64,000 nt of DNA from Chryseobacterium shigense (GTDB lineage Bacteria; Bacteroidota; Bacteroidia; Flavobacteriales; Weeksellaceae). Positions 1 through 8,901 of the stretch are shown here, one piece after another. Position 1 is the stretch's first letter; each line of letters opens with the position of its first letter. The position numbers and the translations under genes were made by a program. Below the pieces are notes generated by a model. The model was not told where the DNA came from. It saw only the letters and a program-made list of their open reading frames with translations, and searched no databases. The DNA lies in contig NZ_FTNY01000007.1 in the NCBI RefSeq assembly GCF_900156575.1, positions 124,001 to 188,000 on the forward strand, written 5' to 3'.

Positions 1-528
1 TGTGGCGTTATTCTTAACGGTTTTGTAGGTGATCATGCTTATACCTTTGAGATCGGCGAAGTAAAGCCGGAAGTTAAAAAATTGTTGCAGGTGACCAAAG
101 AATCCCTTTATAAAGGAATTGCACAGTGTATAAGAGGAAAAAGAATAGGAGATATCTCTCATGCCATCCAATCCCATTGTGAAAAAGAAGGATATGGAGT
201 GGTAAGAGAACTTGTAGGACATGGTCTTGGAAGAAAAATGCATGAAGATCCACAGGTTCCGAATTATGGAAAGCAGGGAAGTGGAAAGGTCATCAAAGAC
301 GGTCTTGCCATCGCTATTGAACCTATGGTAAATATGGGGACTGAAAAAGTAAAATTCCATAATGACGGCTGGACGGTAACCACCCTTGATAATCTTCCTT
401 CTGCCCACTTTGAGCATGATGTAGCGGTGATCAATGGTAAACCGGTGTTGCTTTCCACATTCAAATATGTTTACGAAGCTTTAGGGATTGTAAGCGATGA
501 AGAGAAGCCATTCCAATTGGATTTTTAA
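1..528 (+). CDS. map: Type I methionine aminopeptidase, 5' end outside window
   Basis: Removes the N-terminal Met from nascent proteins in the cytoplasm. The reading frame is open from base 1, so this is the C-terminal ~175 residues of a longer gene. Visible metal-site motifs are GDHAYTF (the second metal Asp), GHGLGRKMHEDP (His), IAIEPM (Glu) and HFEHDV (Glu), in the spacing of type I MetAP. The first metal Asp lies just before the window. The stop codon overlaps the next start by one base (TAATG), so the methyltransferase that follows is probably translationally coupled. Family assignment is firm; only the missing N-terminus is unknown. Confidence 0.96.
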   Translation, partial: CGVILNGFVGDHAYTFEIGEVKPEVKKLLQVTKESLYKGIAQCIRGKRIGDISHAIQSHCEKEGYGVVRELVGHGLGRKMHEDPQVPNYGKQGSGKVIKDGLAIAIEPMVNMGTEKVKFHNDGWTVTTLDNLPSAHFEHDVAVINGKPVLLSTFKYVYEALGIVSDEEKPFQLDF

Positions 529-1295
529 TGAAAAAAGTAGCTAAACTTTTACTCAATACTTTACCACGTCCGATGCTTATTAAAATGAGTATCTGGGCGA
601 GACCATTGATTTACCAGTTATTCAAGGGAGATCGGTTTTATGACCCTATCGACGGAAAATCTTACCGGAAATTTCTTCCTTACGGTTATGGAAAACAGCG
701 TGAAAATGCTCTTTCTCCGGGAACATTGAGCTTGGAGAGACACCGCCAGATGTGGCTGTATCTTCAAAATGAAACCGACTTTTTCATTAAAAATGCTAAA
801 GTCCTTCATATCGCTCCCGAACAGGAATTTCTGAGAAAATTTAAGATGATGAAAAATCTGGATTATATTTCCGCAGATCTTTTTTCTCCCATCGTGGATG
901 TGAAAGCGGATATTCTGGATTTACCTTTTGCAGATGAAAGTTTTGATATTGTTTTTTGCAACCATGTTCTGGAACATATAGAAGATGATGCAAAAGCCAT
1001 AAGCGAGCTTTACAGAGTTATGAGACCCGGAGGCTGGGGGATCTTTCAGGTCCCGATGAGAAATACTCTGGAGAAAACCTATGAAGATTTTTCCATAAAA
1101 GATCCAAAAGAACGTCAGAAACATTTTGGCCAGTACGACCATGTCCGCTGGTACGGAATGGATTATTTTGACCGACTAAGAAAAGCAGGTTTTGAAACAG
1201 AACCTAATTTCTATTCCCAAAATTTTTCAGAAGAAGAAATCAGAAAATATGGTTTGAGACAAAATGAAATCTTACCCGTCGTTTTCAAAAAATAA
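528..1295 (+). CDS. Class I SAM-dependent methyltransferase
   Basis: A 255-residue cytoplasmic methyltransferase of unknown substrate. A Rossmann-type SAM fold is visible: KVLHIAPEQEF (motif I region), YISADLFS, the acidic DILDLPFADESFDIVFCNHVLEHIEDD (motifs II/III of the Methyltransf_11 type) and YRVMRPGGWGIFQVP (post-motif). The family transfers methyl from SAM to small molecules, lipids or sugars, and nothing here decides which. The start codon overlaps the stop of map by one base, so the two are co-transcribed. A strong bidirectional terminator follows. Confidence 0.88.
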   Translation: MKKVAKLLLNTLPRPMLIKMSIWARPLIYQLFKGDRFYDPIDGKSYRKFLPYGYGKQRENALSPGTLSLERHRQMWLYLQNETDFFIKNAKVLHIAPEQEFLRKFKMMKNLDYISADLFSPIVDVKADILDLPFADESFDIVFCNHVLEHIEDDAKAISELYRVMRPGGWGIFQVPMRNTLEKTYEDFSIKDPKERQKHFGQYDHVRWYGMDYFDRLRKAGFETEPNFYSQNFSEEEIRKYGLRQNEILPVVFKK

Positions 1296-1299
1296 AAAT

Positions 1300-1336
1300 A
1301 ATAAACCCGCCTTCAAATCTGAAGACGGGTTTATTT
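1300..1336. terminator. Bidirectional Rho-independent terminator
   Basis: AATAAACCCG pairs with CGGGTTTATT, with an inner CTTC/GAAG extension. It separates the plus-strand methyltransferase from the convergent SMR exporter, with A/T tracts on both sides. Confidence 0.8.
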
Positions 1337-1363
1337 TAATATAGATAGAAATTGTTTTAAATC

Positions 1364-1690
1364 TTAGTGGGAAACAGATTTCAGTCCAACTACAGAACCA
1401 ATTAAGGTAACGATGAAGAATATTCTCCAGAAGCTTACGGGATCTTTAAAAAAGAACATTCCCATCAGAGCCGTGCCTACAGCTCCTATTCCGGTCCATA
1501 CGGCATAAGCCGTTCCGATAGGAAGGGTTTGCGTAGCTTTGATCAGCAGCAGCATACTGATCGTCATGGTCACCAGAAAGCCGGCATACCAGTAATACAT
1601 CTCAGATCCTGATGTTTCTTTGGCTTTTCCTAAACACGAGGCAAAAGCCACCTCAAATAATCCGGCGATGATTAAAATAATCCAATTCAT
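1364..1690 (-). CDS. SMR family exporter, Gdx/SugE-like (guanidinium type)
   Basis: A four-helix inner-membrane exporter of the small multidrug resistance family. From the ATG at 1690 it reads MNWIILIIAGLFEVAFASCLG, with the conserved membrane Glu (AGLFEV) and the signature PIGTAYAVWTGIGAVG typical of SugE/Gdx guanidinium exporters. A longer reading from 1714 adds eight residues not usual in the family, so 1690 is preferred. I searched the upstream spacer for a guanidine riboswitch (twin ACGR loops) and saw none. The Crp-like gene upstream on the same strand may regulate it. Guanidinium specificity is inferred from family motifs. Confidence 0.85.
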   Translation of the reverse strand: MNWIILIIAGLFEVAFASCLGKAKETSGSEMYYWYAGFLVTMTISMLLLIKATQTLPIGTAYAVWTGIGAVGTALMGMFFFKDPVSFWRIFFIVTLIGSVVGLKSVSH

Positions 1691-1903
1691 TTTTTTAAAT
1701 TTTCTCTCCCGCAAATTTCATGATTCTGAAGGAGAAATCATTTTACAATTGTTAAAAAATGTATTTTTAGGGTGGTGAAATTTGAGTTTCAAAAAAGAAA
1801 TTTATTCATACTTAAAAGTAGAATTATAGAGTACGGTTTATTCATTTTTTAGAGAGATTATCAAAAGTCAGTATCCCGTTATAACTTTCAATTTCCAGCT
1901 TTT

Positions 1904-2467
1904 TTATTTTATTTCTGCTCGAATTCTACTCAGACTTACCTGTGTAATGCCGAGATAAGAAGCAATGTGACCTAGTTGAACCCTTTTCAGAAGATCAGAC
2001 TTATTGGTCATCAGATCTTTATACCGTTCCAGCGACGTTTTAAACTGCCTTGAAATGATGAGCTCTTCTGTTTTTACCAGTTCCTTTTCTGCAAATTTTC
2101 TTCCCCAGTTCGCAATATGAATGTCTTCATTAAAGAGTTTTCGGAGGATTTTCGTTTCCAGAATGTACAGATCGCAGTCTTCCAGAAGCTCAATGCTTTC
2201 ATAACCGGGTTTGTCTTCTACATAGCTTTTCATAGAAACGATAGTTTCACCTTCACTTCCGAACCAGAACGTAATATCATTATCTTCAGTAGAAGCATAG
2301 GCTCGTACCATCCCTTTCCTTATAAAATAGATCCGGGGAATGATCTTATCAGATTCCATGAGACAGAAATATTTAGGATGGGAAATTGTCGTAATATGCT
2401 TTTTCAAAGAGGTTTTTGAGGCATCGGGAAGCACATAAATACGATCAAGAATCTGGTCTATATCCAT
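1904..2467 (-). CDS. Crp/Fnr family transcriptional regulator
   Basis: A 187-residue regulator with an N-terminal cyclic-nucleotide-binding-like beta barrel (IIPRIYFIRKGMVRAYAS, GSEGETIVSMKSYVE) and a short C-terminal helix-turn-helix (RVQLGHIASYLGITQVSLSRIR). The C-terminus ends right after the recognition helix, as is common in Bacteroidota members. The ligand is unknown; the Arg/Ser needed for cAMP is not evident. It sits 213 bp upstream of the SMR exporter on the same strand, so it may control that gene. A -7 box lies just upstream. Confidence 0.88.
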   Translation of the reverse strand: MDIDQILDRIYVLPDASKTSLKKHITTISHPKYFCLMESDKIIPRIYFIRKGMVRAYASTEDNDITFWFGSEGETIVSMKSYVEDKPGYESIELLEDCDLYILETKILRKLFNEDIHIANWGRKFAEKELVKTEELIISRQFKTSLERYKDLMTNKSDLLKRVQLGHIASYLGITQVSLSRIRAEIK

Positions 2468-2484
2468 AAAGTCAATTATAAGGT

Positions 2485-2516
2485 CAAAAATATTGGTTTT
2501 AAGAGATGCAATACAA
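2485..2516 (-). promoter_or_regulatory. Bacteroidota promoter for the Crp-like gene
   Basis: On the minus strand the -7 box is TATTTTTG (2485-2492) and a TTTG/TTG -33 element starts at 2514, with about 21 bases between them. It lies 17 bases from the start codon. Confidence 0.55.
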
Positions 2517-2662
2517 ATGCATTCCAGCTGATTTTAAAAATAACCAGATAAATATACAGATGAATGATTGAAAAAAATCACATCATCCGATTTTTTTCAA
2601 GAGATTAAGCTTTTTTATTTTCTAAAAGTAGACTTAAACCGTGAAGACCAGTTTTGTTTTAC

Positions 2663-2670
2663 TAACTTTG
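2663..2670 (+). promoter_or_regulatory. -7 promoter box for era
   Basis: TAACTTTG matches TAnnTTTG exactly and lies 20 bases before the ATG at 2691. It supports that start over upstream in-frame codons. I see no clear -33 element. Confidence 0.5.
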
Positions 2671-2690
2671 CAATTCGTAATACTATTTAT

Positions 2691-3566
2691 ATGCATAAAG
2701 CTGGATTTGTAAACATAGTCGGAAAGCCCAATGCCGGAAAGTCTACCTTATTAAATCAATTAATGGAAGAGAAACTGGCTATTGTAACGCAGAAGGCACA
2801 GACAACCCGCCACAGAATTTTTGGAATTTATAATGAAGAAGACCTACAGATCGTATTTTCAGATACTCCCGGAGTATTGGACGCGAAGTATGGCCTTCAG
2901 GAGAAAATGATGGATTTTGTAAAGGATTCTTTACAGGATGCCGATGTATTTTTATTCATCGTAGACGTCACGGATAAAGCTGAACCTTCAGAATTTTTAA
3001 TTGATAAACTAAACAAAATCCCGGTTCCGGTATTGCTTTTATTGAATAAAGTAGACCAGACCACTCAGGAAGGACTTGAAAAACTGGTAGAAGAATGGCA
3101 CAACAGGATTCCAAAAGCTGAGATCCTGCCTATTTCTGCCTTGAATGCTTTCAATACAGATATCATTCTGCCGAAATTAAGATCTCTGTTGCCGGAGAGC
3201 CCTGCTTATTATGATAAGGAGCAGTACACCGATAAGCCCGAAAGGTTTTTCGTGAATGAAGCGATCCGTGAAAAGATTCTTTTAAACTACGAGAAAGAAA
3301 TTCCTTATTCTGTAGAAGTAGTTACCGAGCAGTTTAAAGAAAAAGAAGGGATCATCTTCATCGATTCTATTATTTATGTAGAAAGAGATACCCAGAAAGG
3401 AATTATCATTGGCCATAAAGGGGATGCTATCAAAAAAGTAGGAACAGAAGCCAGGATCGATCTGGAAAAATTCTTTTCCAAGAAAATTCATTTGAATCTT
3501 TTTGTAAAAGTGAAAAAAGACTGGCGTAAAAACGACAGGGATTTGAAAAATTTCGGGTACAGATAA
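2691..3566 (+). CDS. era: GTPase Era, ribosome small-subunit maturation
   Basis: A 291-residue GTPase that binds 16S rRNA near its 3' end and assists 30S assembly. G1 GKPNAGKST, G3 DTPGV, G4 NKVD and G5 ISA are all visible, followed by a C-terminal KH domain with GIIIGHKGDAIKKVG. An in-frame reading could start at 2568 but adds 41 residues that do not resemble Era. The ATG at 2691 gives the canonical MHKAGFVNIVG start and has a -7 box 20 bases upstream. Length is normal for the family. Confidence 0.96.
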   Translation: MHKAGFVNIVGKPNAGKSTLLNQLMEEKLAIVTQKAQTTRHRIFGIYNEEDLQIVFSDTPGVLDAKYGLQEKMMDFVKDSLQDADVFLFIVDVTDKAEPSEFLIDKLNKIPVPVLLLLNKVDQTTQEGLEKLVEEWHNRIPKAEILPISALNAFNTDIILPKLRSLLPESPAYYDKEQYTDKPERFFVNEAIREKILLNYEKEIPYSVEVVTEQFKEKEGIIFIDSIIYVERDTQKGIIIGHKGDAIKKVGTEARIDLEKFFSKKIHLNLFVKVKKDWRKNDRDLKNFGYR

Positions 3567-3633
3567 ACTAAAAATGCCCGTGATTCCGTTCTATTAAAAG
3601 ATTTTTATTACCTTTAATCTAAATTTTTAGTAA

Positions 3634-4062
3634 ATGAACTATTTCAATTCAAATTCAAGCTCAGTACCTAAAGATATCATTTTATTACTCGTGAGAGTAT
3701 TTATAGGTTTTGCGATGCTTTCTCACGGTTTTCCAAAGCTGCAGATGCTTTTGGAGGGTGGTAAAATTGAATTTTTTGACTTTATCGGATTAGGGCCTTT
3801 AGTATCCCTTGTTCTTACGGTTATTGCTGAATTTGTTTGTTCTATACTCCTTATTTTAGGATTGTTTACCAGGATTTCATTAAGTTTTCTGATCTTTACC
3901 ATGATTATCGCTGCTTTTGTAGTTCACGGAGCAGATCCATTTGAGAAAAGAGAAATGAGCCTGATCTATCTTTCAGTATATCTTCTCCTGATGGCTTTTG
4001 GTGCAGGAAAAGTATCGGTAGATCATATGATAGAAAAAAGAAAGAGAGCTTCAGACTGGTAA
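3634..4062 (+). CDS. DoxX family membrane protein
   Basis: A 142-residue inner-membrane protein with four predicted helices: around 15-35 (IILLLVRVFIGFAMLSHGFPKL), 50-72, 76-98 and 110-128. The N-terminal RxxxGxxxxxHGxxKL pattern is typical of DoxX/DoxD. The family includes thiosulfate:quinone oxidoreductase subunits and many members of unknown role; no specific function can be assigned here. It stands alone and is followed by a good terminator. Confidence 0.85.
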   Translation: MNYFNSNSSSVPKDIILLLVRVFIGFAMLSHGFPKLQMLLEGGKIEFFDFIGLGPLVSLVLTVIAEFVCSILLILGLFTRISLSFLIFTMIIAAFVVHGADPFEKREMSLIYLSVYLLLMAFGAGKVSVDHMIEKRKRASDW

Positions 4063-4087
4063 ATCCGTCTAAGCATGAATACAATAT

Positions 4088-4120
4088 AAGAGCATTAACT
4101 AAAATTAATGCTCTTTTTTT
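4088..4120 (+). terminator. Rho-independent terminator after DoxX
   Basis: AAGAGCATTAA pairs with TTAATGCTCTT across a six-base loop and is followed by a T run. Confidence 0.85.
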
Positions 4121-4133
4121 ATTTTCTCTAAGA

Positions 4134-4289
4134 TCAGCACGGATAGGATGGAGGTACACAATCCCAGATCGGGGCTCCATTGGCATCACTTCCCATAACG
4201 CACGCTTTGTAGTCTAAGTCACAAGTCGGCGCACTTCCTGCAACAATGGTTTTCAGATCTCTCTTGGATAATTTTTTTAAATTTTTCAT
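4134..4289 (-). CDS. Small Cys-rich bacteriocin-like (RiPP-type) precursor peptide
   Basis: A 51-codon frame found by reading the minus strand. It starts MKNLKKLSKRDLKTIVAG, the leader form of the Bacteroidota 'MKNLKKLxRxxLKxIxGG' precursor peptides, here with Ala-Gly in place of the Gly-Gly cleavage site. The 33-residue core begins SAPTC and holds four Cys with Pro, Gly and Trp, ending in PSYPC. Such peptides are normally cleaved and exported by a C39-peptidase ABC transporter, and some are modified by radical SAM enzymes. Neither is next to it, so it is an orphan copy. An A/T-rich 127-bp spacer separates it from the S9 peptidase. The function is unknown. Confidence 0.75.
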   Translation of the reverse strand: MKNLKKLSKRDLKTIVAGSAPTCDLDYKACVMGSDANGAPIWDCVPPSYPC

Positions 4290-4416
4290 AATAAAATTCT
4301 AATTATTTGATCCTACTAATATAAAATTATTTAATTATATCACGCTATTGGGTATTAAAAATTAACTATTTCAGTTATATTACAAAAATCACTACTTTCG
4401 TAGAAAATGAATTAAT

Positions 4417-6819
4417 ATGAAGATAAAACTGACTATTTGCCTTCTGGCATTTCTCAATTTCTATGATGCACAGGAGAATATTACTTATCAAAAGCCATCT
4501 GCGGAGATCCTAAAACTGGCAGATTATGAAAGACCCCCAAGCGTTCTGATGAACAGCAAAAAAGACTGGGTGGTTTTTACTTACCGTCCTACATATAAAA
4601 CACTGGAAGACCTTAATCAGCAGGAAATGAAACTGGCAGGATTAAGAATCAATCCTGTTACGAATATTTCAAGCAGCATCACCTATTCCAATAATCTGAA
4701 GATCAGAAAGATCAATGATAAAAACGAGACCCAGGTGAAAAATTTGCCTGCCAATGCTAAAATTACTTATATTTCTTTTTCTCCGGACGAAAAAAAGTTG
4801 GTCTTCACCAACACGACCAGCAAAGGAGTAGAGCTTTGGATAGTGGATATGGAAACGGCTTCAGCAAAAAAAATCACGAATGATAATCTTAATGCCAATT
4901 TAGGAAGCCCTTATGTATGGTACAATGATTCACAAAGTTTACTGATAAGAACACTTCCTCAAAACAGACCTGCGCTGATTGATGCCAGCAAAGACCTTCC
5001 CACGGGACCTATTGTTTCTACAGCAGACGGGAAAGTTTCTCAAAACAGAACCTACCAGGATCTTTTAAAGAATCCCCAGGATGAAAAAAACTTTGAGGTT
5101 CTTACTGCTTCTGAAATTTATAACGTAGATCTGAACGGAAATCTTAAAAAAGTAAAAGATCAGGATATGTATTCCGGTTTAAGCTTTTCTCCTGATGGAA
5201 ATTATATGATGGCCGTTGTGATCAAAAAACCGTTTTCATATATCGTTCCGTTAAGCAGATTTCCATTGACTGCTACAGTGTATGATATGAAAGGAAATGC
5301 TGTAAAAGTGGTGAACGATGTTCCATTGAATGAAATCATGCCGAAAGGATTTTCATCCGTAAGAGAAGGAAAGAGAAGCATGGGATGGAGAAGTGATGCG
5401 CCGGCAACCTTATTGTTTGCCGAAGCATTGGATGGAGGAGATCAGTCTAAACCTGCAGAATACAGAGATGAGATCTTTACGTGGGAGGCTCCCTTTACCG
5501 CTGCTCCAAAGTCATTCTTTAAAACAAAACAGAGATATGAAGGCGTAAGCTGGACCAATGATCATTATGCCATAGTGTCCGAAGGTTGGTATGATACAAG
5601 GAATACCAAATCTTATTTGGTAGATCTTAATAATGGGGAGTCAAAAGTTTTGGATGACAGAAATTATCAGGATGTTTATAGTGATCCCGGAAATTTTAAT
5701 ACGACTAAAAACCAGTATGGAAGATATGTTATCGATATGAAAGGAGGGAAAACCTACCTGATCGGAGACGGGTTTACAAAAGATGGACAACACCCTTTCA
5801 TCGATGAAATGGACGTAAAGTCACTTAAAAAGAAAAGGCTTTATACTTCCAACGTTAAGAATGGTAAAGAAGAAATCATTGATATTCTGAACCCTTCAAA
5901 AGGAGAGATTTTAACGACTCAGCAGTCTCCAAGTCTGTATCCGAACTATTTTAAAAAGAATATTAAATCTAATAAAACAGAAGCCGTAACCCAATTTGCG
6001 AACCCTTTCGAAAGCATTAAAGATGTTTACAAAGAGGTAATTACGTATAAAAGAAACGATGGAGTTACTTTAACGGGAACGCTTTATCTGCCTGCCAATT
6101 ACGACAGAAAGGCGAAAAAAGAAAAGCTGCCTTTACTGATCTGGGCGTACCCTACAGAATATAAGGATAAAAATACGGCAGGACAAAACACTCAGAACCC
6201 GAATGACTTTACGTTTCCATACTACGGATCTTTCGTATACTGGACAACAAAAGGATATGCTGTTCTGGATGACGCTGCATTCCCGATCATCGGAGAAGGA
6301 AAAACAGAACCAAACGATACTTTTATTCCACAGTTGGTGGCCAATGCTGAAGCAGCGATCAATGCGGTGGATCAGCTAGGATATATTGACAAGAAGAAAG
6401 TGGCTGTAGGAGGACATTCTTACGGTGCTTTTATGACGGCTAATCTTTTAACTCACTCTAAACTTTTCGCCTGTGGTATTGCCAGAAGTGGAGCATACAA
6501 CAGAACGTTGACTCCATTTGGATTCCAGAGCGAACAGAGAAACTACTGGGATATTCCTGAAATTTACAACACGATGTCTCCATTTATGAATGCAGACAAA
6601 ATGAAAACACCAATGCTTTTGGTTCATGGGGATGCCGATAACAACCCGGGAACCTTCACTTTGCAGACCGAAAGGTATTTCCAGGCTCTGAAAAACCTGG
6701 GAGCTCCTGTGAAAATGGTTCTTCTTCCGAAAGAAGCGCATGGTTATGTAGCTAAAGAAAATATTCTACACCTTTTATGGGAACAGGATCAGTTCCTTGA
6801 GAAGTGCCTGAAGAAATAA
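4417..6819 (+). CDS. S9 family serine peptidase (glutamyl endopeptidase-like, S9D type)
   Basis: An 800-residue secreted peptidase: signal peptide 1-19 (MKIKLTICLLAFLNFYDAQ), a beta-propeller domain (about 40-560) and a C-terminal alpha/beta-hydrolase domain. The catalytic triad is Ser668 in GGHSYGAFM, Asp739 or Asp741 in HGDADNNPG and His775 in KEAHGY. The HSYGAF form resembles the plant/bacterial glutamyl endopeptidase subgroup rather than DPP IV, which suggests cleavage after Glu; this specificity is inferred. It acts in the periplasm or outside, probably in peptide nutrition. It stands alone with a terminator behind it. Confidence 0.9.
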   Translation: MKIKLTICLLAFLNFYDAQENITYQKPSAEILKLADYERPPSVLMNSKKDWVVFTYRPTYKTLEDLNQQEMKLAGLRINPVTNISSSITYSNNLKIRKINDKNETQVKNLPANAKITYISFSPDEKKLVFTNTTSKGVELWIVDMETASAKKITNDNLNANLGSPYVWYNDSQSLLIRTLPQNRPALIDASKDLPTGPIVSTADGKVSQNRTYQDLLKNPQDEKNFEVLTASEIYNVDLNGNLKKVKDQDMYSGLSFSPDGNYMMAVVIKKPFSYIVPLSRFPLTATVYDMKGNAVKVVNDVPLNEIMPKGFSSVREGKRSMGWRSDAPATLLFAEALDGGDQSKPAEYRDEIFTWEAPFTAAPKSFFKTKQRYEGVSWTNDHYAIVSEGWYDTRNTKSYLVDLNNGESKVLDDRNYQDVYSDPGNFNTTKNQYGRYVIDMKGGKTYLIGDGFTKDGQHPFIDEMDVKSLKKKRLYTSNVKNGKEEIIDILNPSKGEILTTQQSPSLYPNYFKKNIKSNKTEAVTQFANPFESIKDVYKEVITYKRNDGVTLTGTLYLPANYDRKAKKEKLPLLIWAYPTEYKDKNTAGQNTQNPNDFTFPYYGSFVYWTTKGYAVLDDAAFPIIGEGKTEPNDTFIPQLVANAEAAINAVDQLGYIDKKKVAVGGHSYGAFMTANLLTHSKLFACGIARSGAYNRTLTPFGFQSEQRNYWDIPEIYNTMSPFMNADKMKTPMLLVHGDADNNPGTFTLQTERYFQALKNLGAPVKMVLLPKEAHGYVAKENILHLLWEQDQFLEKCLKK

Positions 6820-6833
6820 AAATAATTTGACAG

Positions 6834-6866
6834 AAAGCCCGTTCATGATTGAAACGGGCTTTTTTA
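6834..6866 (+). terminator. Rho-independent terminator after the S9 peptidase
   Basis: AAAGCCCGTT pairs with AACGGGCTTT and is followed by a T run. Confidence 0.9.
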
Positions 6867-7454
6867 TGTTTTTTGACGCCCAAAATTCAAACCATAAGAT
6901 TCTGTGTTAAGCTTTTAAGAATGTTAAGTTTTAGCTTCGCCTTAAGACATATAGCTTAAAAAATCCAAATGATTTTTCTTAACTAAACTTATATCCTTCA
7001 TTGATCTTAATGTTTTTAAAAAAGCATTTATTAAAATTTGTGCTATCAGAGAAACCTGTGAGAGATAAAAAAACGTAAAAACTTTTGTGGTTTAAAAAAA
7101 TAAAAATCAAAAGATATTTTAGATGACGAAATTTTACAGACTGTCTTATTTTTTTTAAACATTAAGAAATTAAGATCTTAAAAGATGGGATGTTTAAAGA
7201 ACTTAAAAAAATCAATTTATTGATTTTTTCATTGATAACAAAGCGCACCGCTTAAATCATTAATCTTTAAAATTAAGAAATAAACTAAAGTTTATTGAGG
7301 TTAAGAAAATTAAGATCAGTTTTTAAACAATCTCCTTTAAGTGTGATTGTAGTTATTTTACAAACCAGGTTTTGAGACTTAGCCATAAAATTTACGAAAG
7401 AAGTCTCATATGTGAAATCTAAAATAAATACCCCATCCGGAATTAAGTTTAATC
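6867..7454. other. 588-bp A/T-rich spacer with repeated TTAAG-type words
   Basis: I see no credible coding frame, tRNA or terminator. The stretch carries many variants of ATTAAGA, CTTAAT and TTTAAAA on both strands, for example near 6900-6960, 7160-7180, 7275-7320 and 7440-7460. It looks like a decayed dispersed intergenic repeat rather than a gene. Confidence 0.6.
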
Positions 7455-8144
7455 TTATAAGTATTTCAGCACTTCATCAATACACTTCAGTTCCATAAAA
7501 TGGTCATGTTCCAGATGATGATCATGCTGTTCATGGCTCCACGTCACATGATAAGGAATATGGGCTGCAAAACCTCCGATTTCCAGTACCGGCAGAATAT
7601 CTGATTTGATAGAATTCCCAAGCATCAGAAAGTGTTCAGGCTGACAGTCCAGATGTTTCAACAGCTTTTGATAATCGCTTTCCTTTTTGTCACTCATAAT
7701 TTCGATATGGTGAAAATATTCCTGCAATCCTGAATTTTTAAGCTTACGTTCCTGATCCAGCAGATCTCCTTTTGTGGCGACTACCAGTCGGTATTTTCCT
7801 TTTAAAGCATCTAATGTTTCGGTAACTCCCTCCAGCAATTCTATGGGTTTCTGAAGAAGTTCCTGACCGATTTCAATAGTGCGGTTGATCAGCTGCATCG
7901 ATGCGGTGCCACCGGAAACTCTGCTTACCGTTTCAATCATACACAGCATAAAACCTTTTACACCATAACCATACAGATGGAGGTTCTGCATTTCGGTTTT
8001 AAATAATTCCTGAGATACGGAATGTTGCGGTAGATAATCTTCCAGCAGCACACAGAATTCTTTCTCCGCTTCCTGAAAATAAGGTTCGTTGATCCAAAGG
8101 GTATCATCTGCATCAAAGGCGATTGTCGTTATGTGATTATTCAT
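7455..8144 (-). CDS. HAD family hydrolase (YjjG/HAD-IA-like)
   Basis: A 229-residue cytoplasmic phosphatase-like enzyme. Motif I is FDADDTLW (nucleophile Asp), motif II is VVATKGD, motif III includes the Lys in MSDKKESD, and motif IV is LMLGNSIKSDILP. A helical cap lies between motifs I and II. Substrate is unknown; relatives dephosphorylate nucleotides or sugar phosphates. The start at 8144 gives MNNHITTIAFDADD; an in-frame start at 8171 would add nine residues before a normal beginning. It is divergent from a Crp-like gene. Confidence 0.87.
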   Translation of the reverse strand: MNNHITTIAFDADDTLWINEPYFQEAEKEFCVLLEDYLPQHSVSQELFKTEMQNLHLYGYGVKGFMLCMIETVSRVSGGTASMQLINRTIEIGQELLQKPIELLEGVTETLDALKGKYRLVVATKGDLLDQERKLKNSGLQEYFHHIEIMSDKKESDYQKLLKHLDCQPEHFLMLGNSIKSDILPVLEIGGFAAHIPYHVTWSHEQHDHHLEHDHFMELKCIDEVLKYL

Positions 8145-8146
8145 TT

Positions 8147-8154
8147 TACTTTTG
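8147..8154 (+). promoter_or_regulatory. -7 promoter box for the second Crp-like gene
   Basis: TACTTTTG on the plus strand, with a TTG (8123-8125) 21 bases upstream that lies inside the divergent HAD gene. The start codon at 8222 is 67 bases downstream. Confidence 0.4.
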
Positions 8155-8221
8155 TATTTTTCTCCCGACAAAATTCAGTATAAAAATTCAATCGCCAAAG
8201 GACATTTGTCCCGGATAAAAT

Positions 8222-8788
8222 ATGTTACGGACTAACCAGTTGTTTTTAAACTATGCAGAAGATCTTTACGAAAAACAGGAACGTAAAGAAGATATCATCA
8301 TCAGGTCTTTTTCAAAAGGGGAAAGGATATTGAGTCAGAATGAAACCCCATCTAAAGTAATGTTGATCAAAGAAGGCATTACCAAATGTTTTTTTGTTGA
8401 AGAAAACGATAAAGAATACATTGTTGAGTTCCTGGGAAAAGGAGAGGTCATCGGAGAAATAGAACTGATCCGGAATATTTCCTGCCTTTGCAGTATTGAG
8501 GCAGTAACAGAGGTCACCGTTTATGCGATAGCTATTCCATATTTCAGAGCATTAATCAAAACCGATCTTTCGTTAAATAATCATCTGTTGGATGTCTTTG
8601 CTGAACGCATTGTCAATACTTCCAAAAGAGCTTCTTATCAGCAGTTGTATGCCGCTGAACATACTTTGAAGCAACTTCTTGAACTACAGGTACAGCAGGA
8701 TATTCAGATGTCAAAAGAAGATATGGCGGCTTACCTGGGAATTACGGTGAGAAGCCTGAACAGGACGCTGAAGAATTTGGGTAAATAA
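8222..8788 (+). CDS. Crp/Fnr family transcriptional regulator
   Basis: A 188-residue regulator with a cyclic-nucleotide-binding-like domain (SKGERILSQNETPSKVMLIKEGITKCFF, EFLGKGEVIGEIELI) and a C-terminal winged helix (MSKEDMAAYLGITVRSLNRTLKNLG). It is divergent from the HAD hydrolase across a 77-bp spacer, which suggests joint control. The ligand is unknown. It is not a close copy of the regulator at 1904-2467; the HTH sequences differ. Confidence 0.88.
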   Translation: MLRTNQLFLNYAEDLYEKQERKEDIIIRSFSKGERILSQNETPSKVMLIKEGITKCFFVEENDKEYIVEFLGKGEVIGEIELIRNISCLCSIEAVTEVTVYAIAIPYFRALIKTDLSLNNHLLDVFAERIVNTSKRASYQQLYAAEHTLKQLLELQVQQDIQMSKEDMAAYLGITVRSLNRTLKNLGK

Positions 8789-8792
8789 AGTA

Positions 8793-8820
8793 GGGAAGAT
8801 GGAGGATGGAAGAGGGGAGT
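8793..8820 (+). repeat. Purine-rich dispersed repeat (GGAAGA/TGGAAG units)
   Basis: This short run of GGAAGATGGAGGA-like units sits five bases behind the Crp-like stop codon. Related inverted copies lie at 8937-8970 and 11088-11121. Confidence 0.6.
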
Positions 8821-8901
8821 CATTGAATGTGAAAAGATAGCTGCTACATTTTCAAACAAAAACAGTTGGACTGCTTCTTTTTACCGTAAAAATTTCGAGT
8901 A

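Noticed and set aside
1691..1903. Possible guanidine riboswitch upstream of the Gdx-like exporter
   Set aside because: No twin ACGR hairpins or other guanidine-aptamer core was seen in the minus-strand leader.
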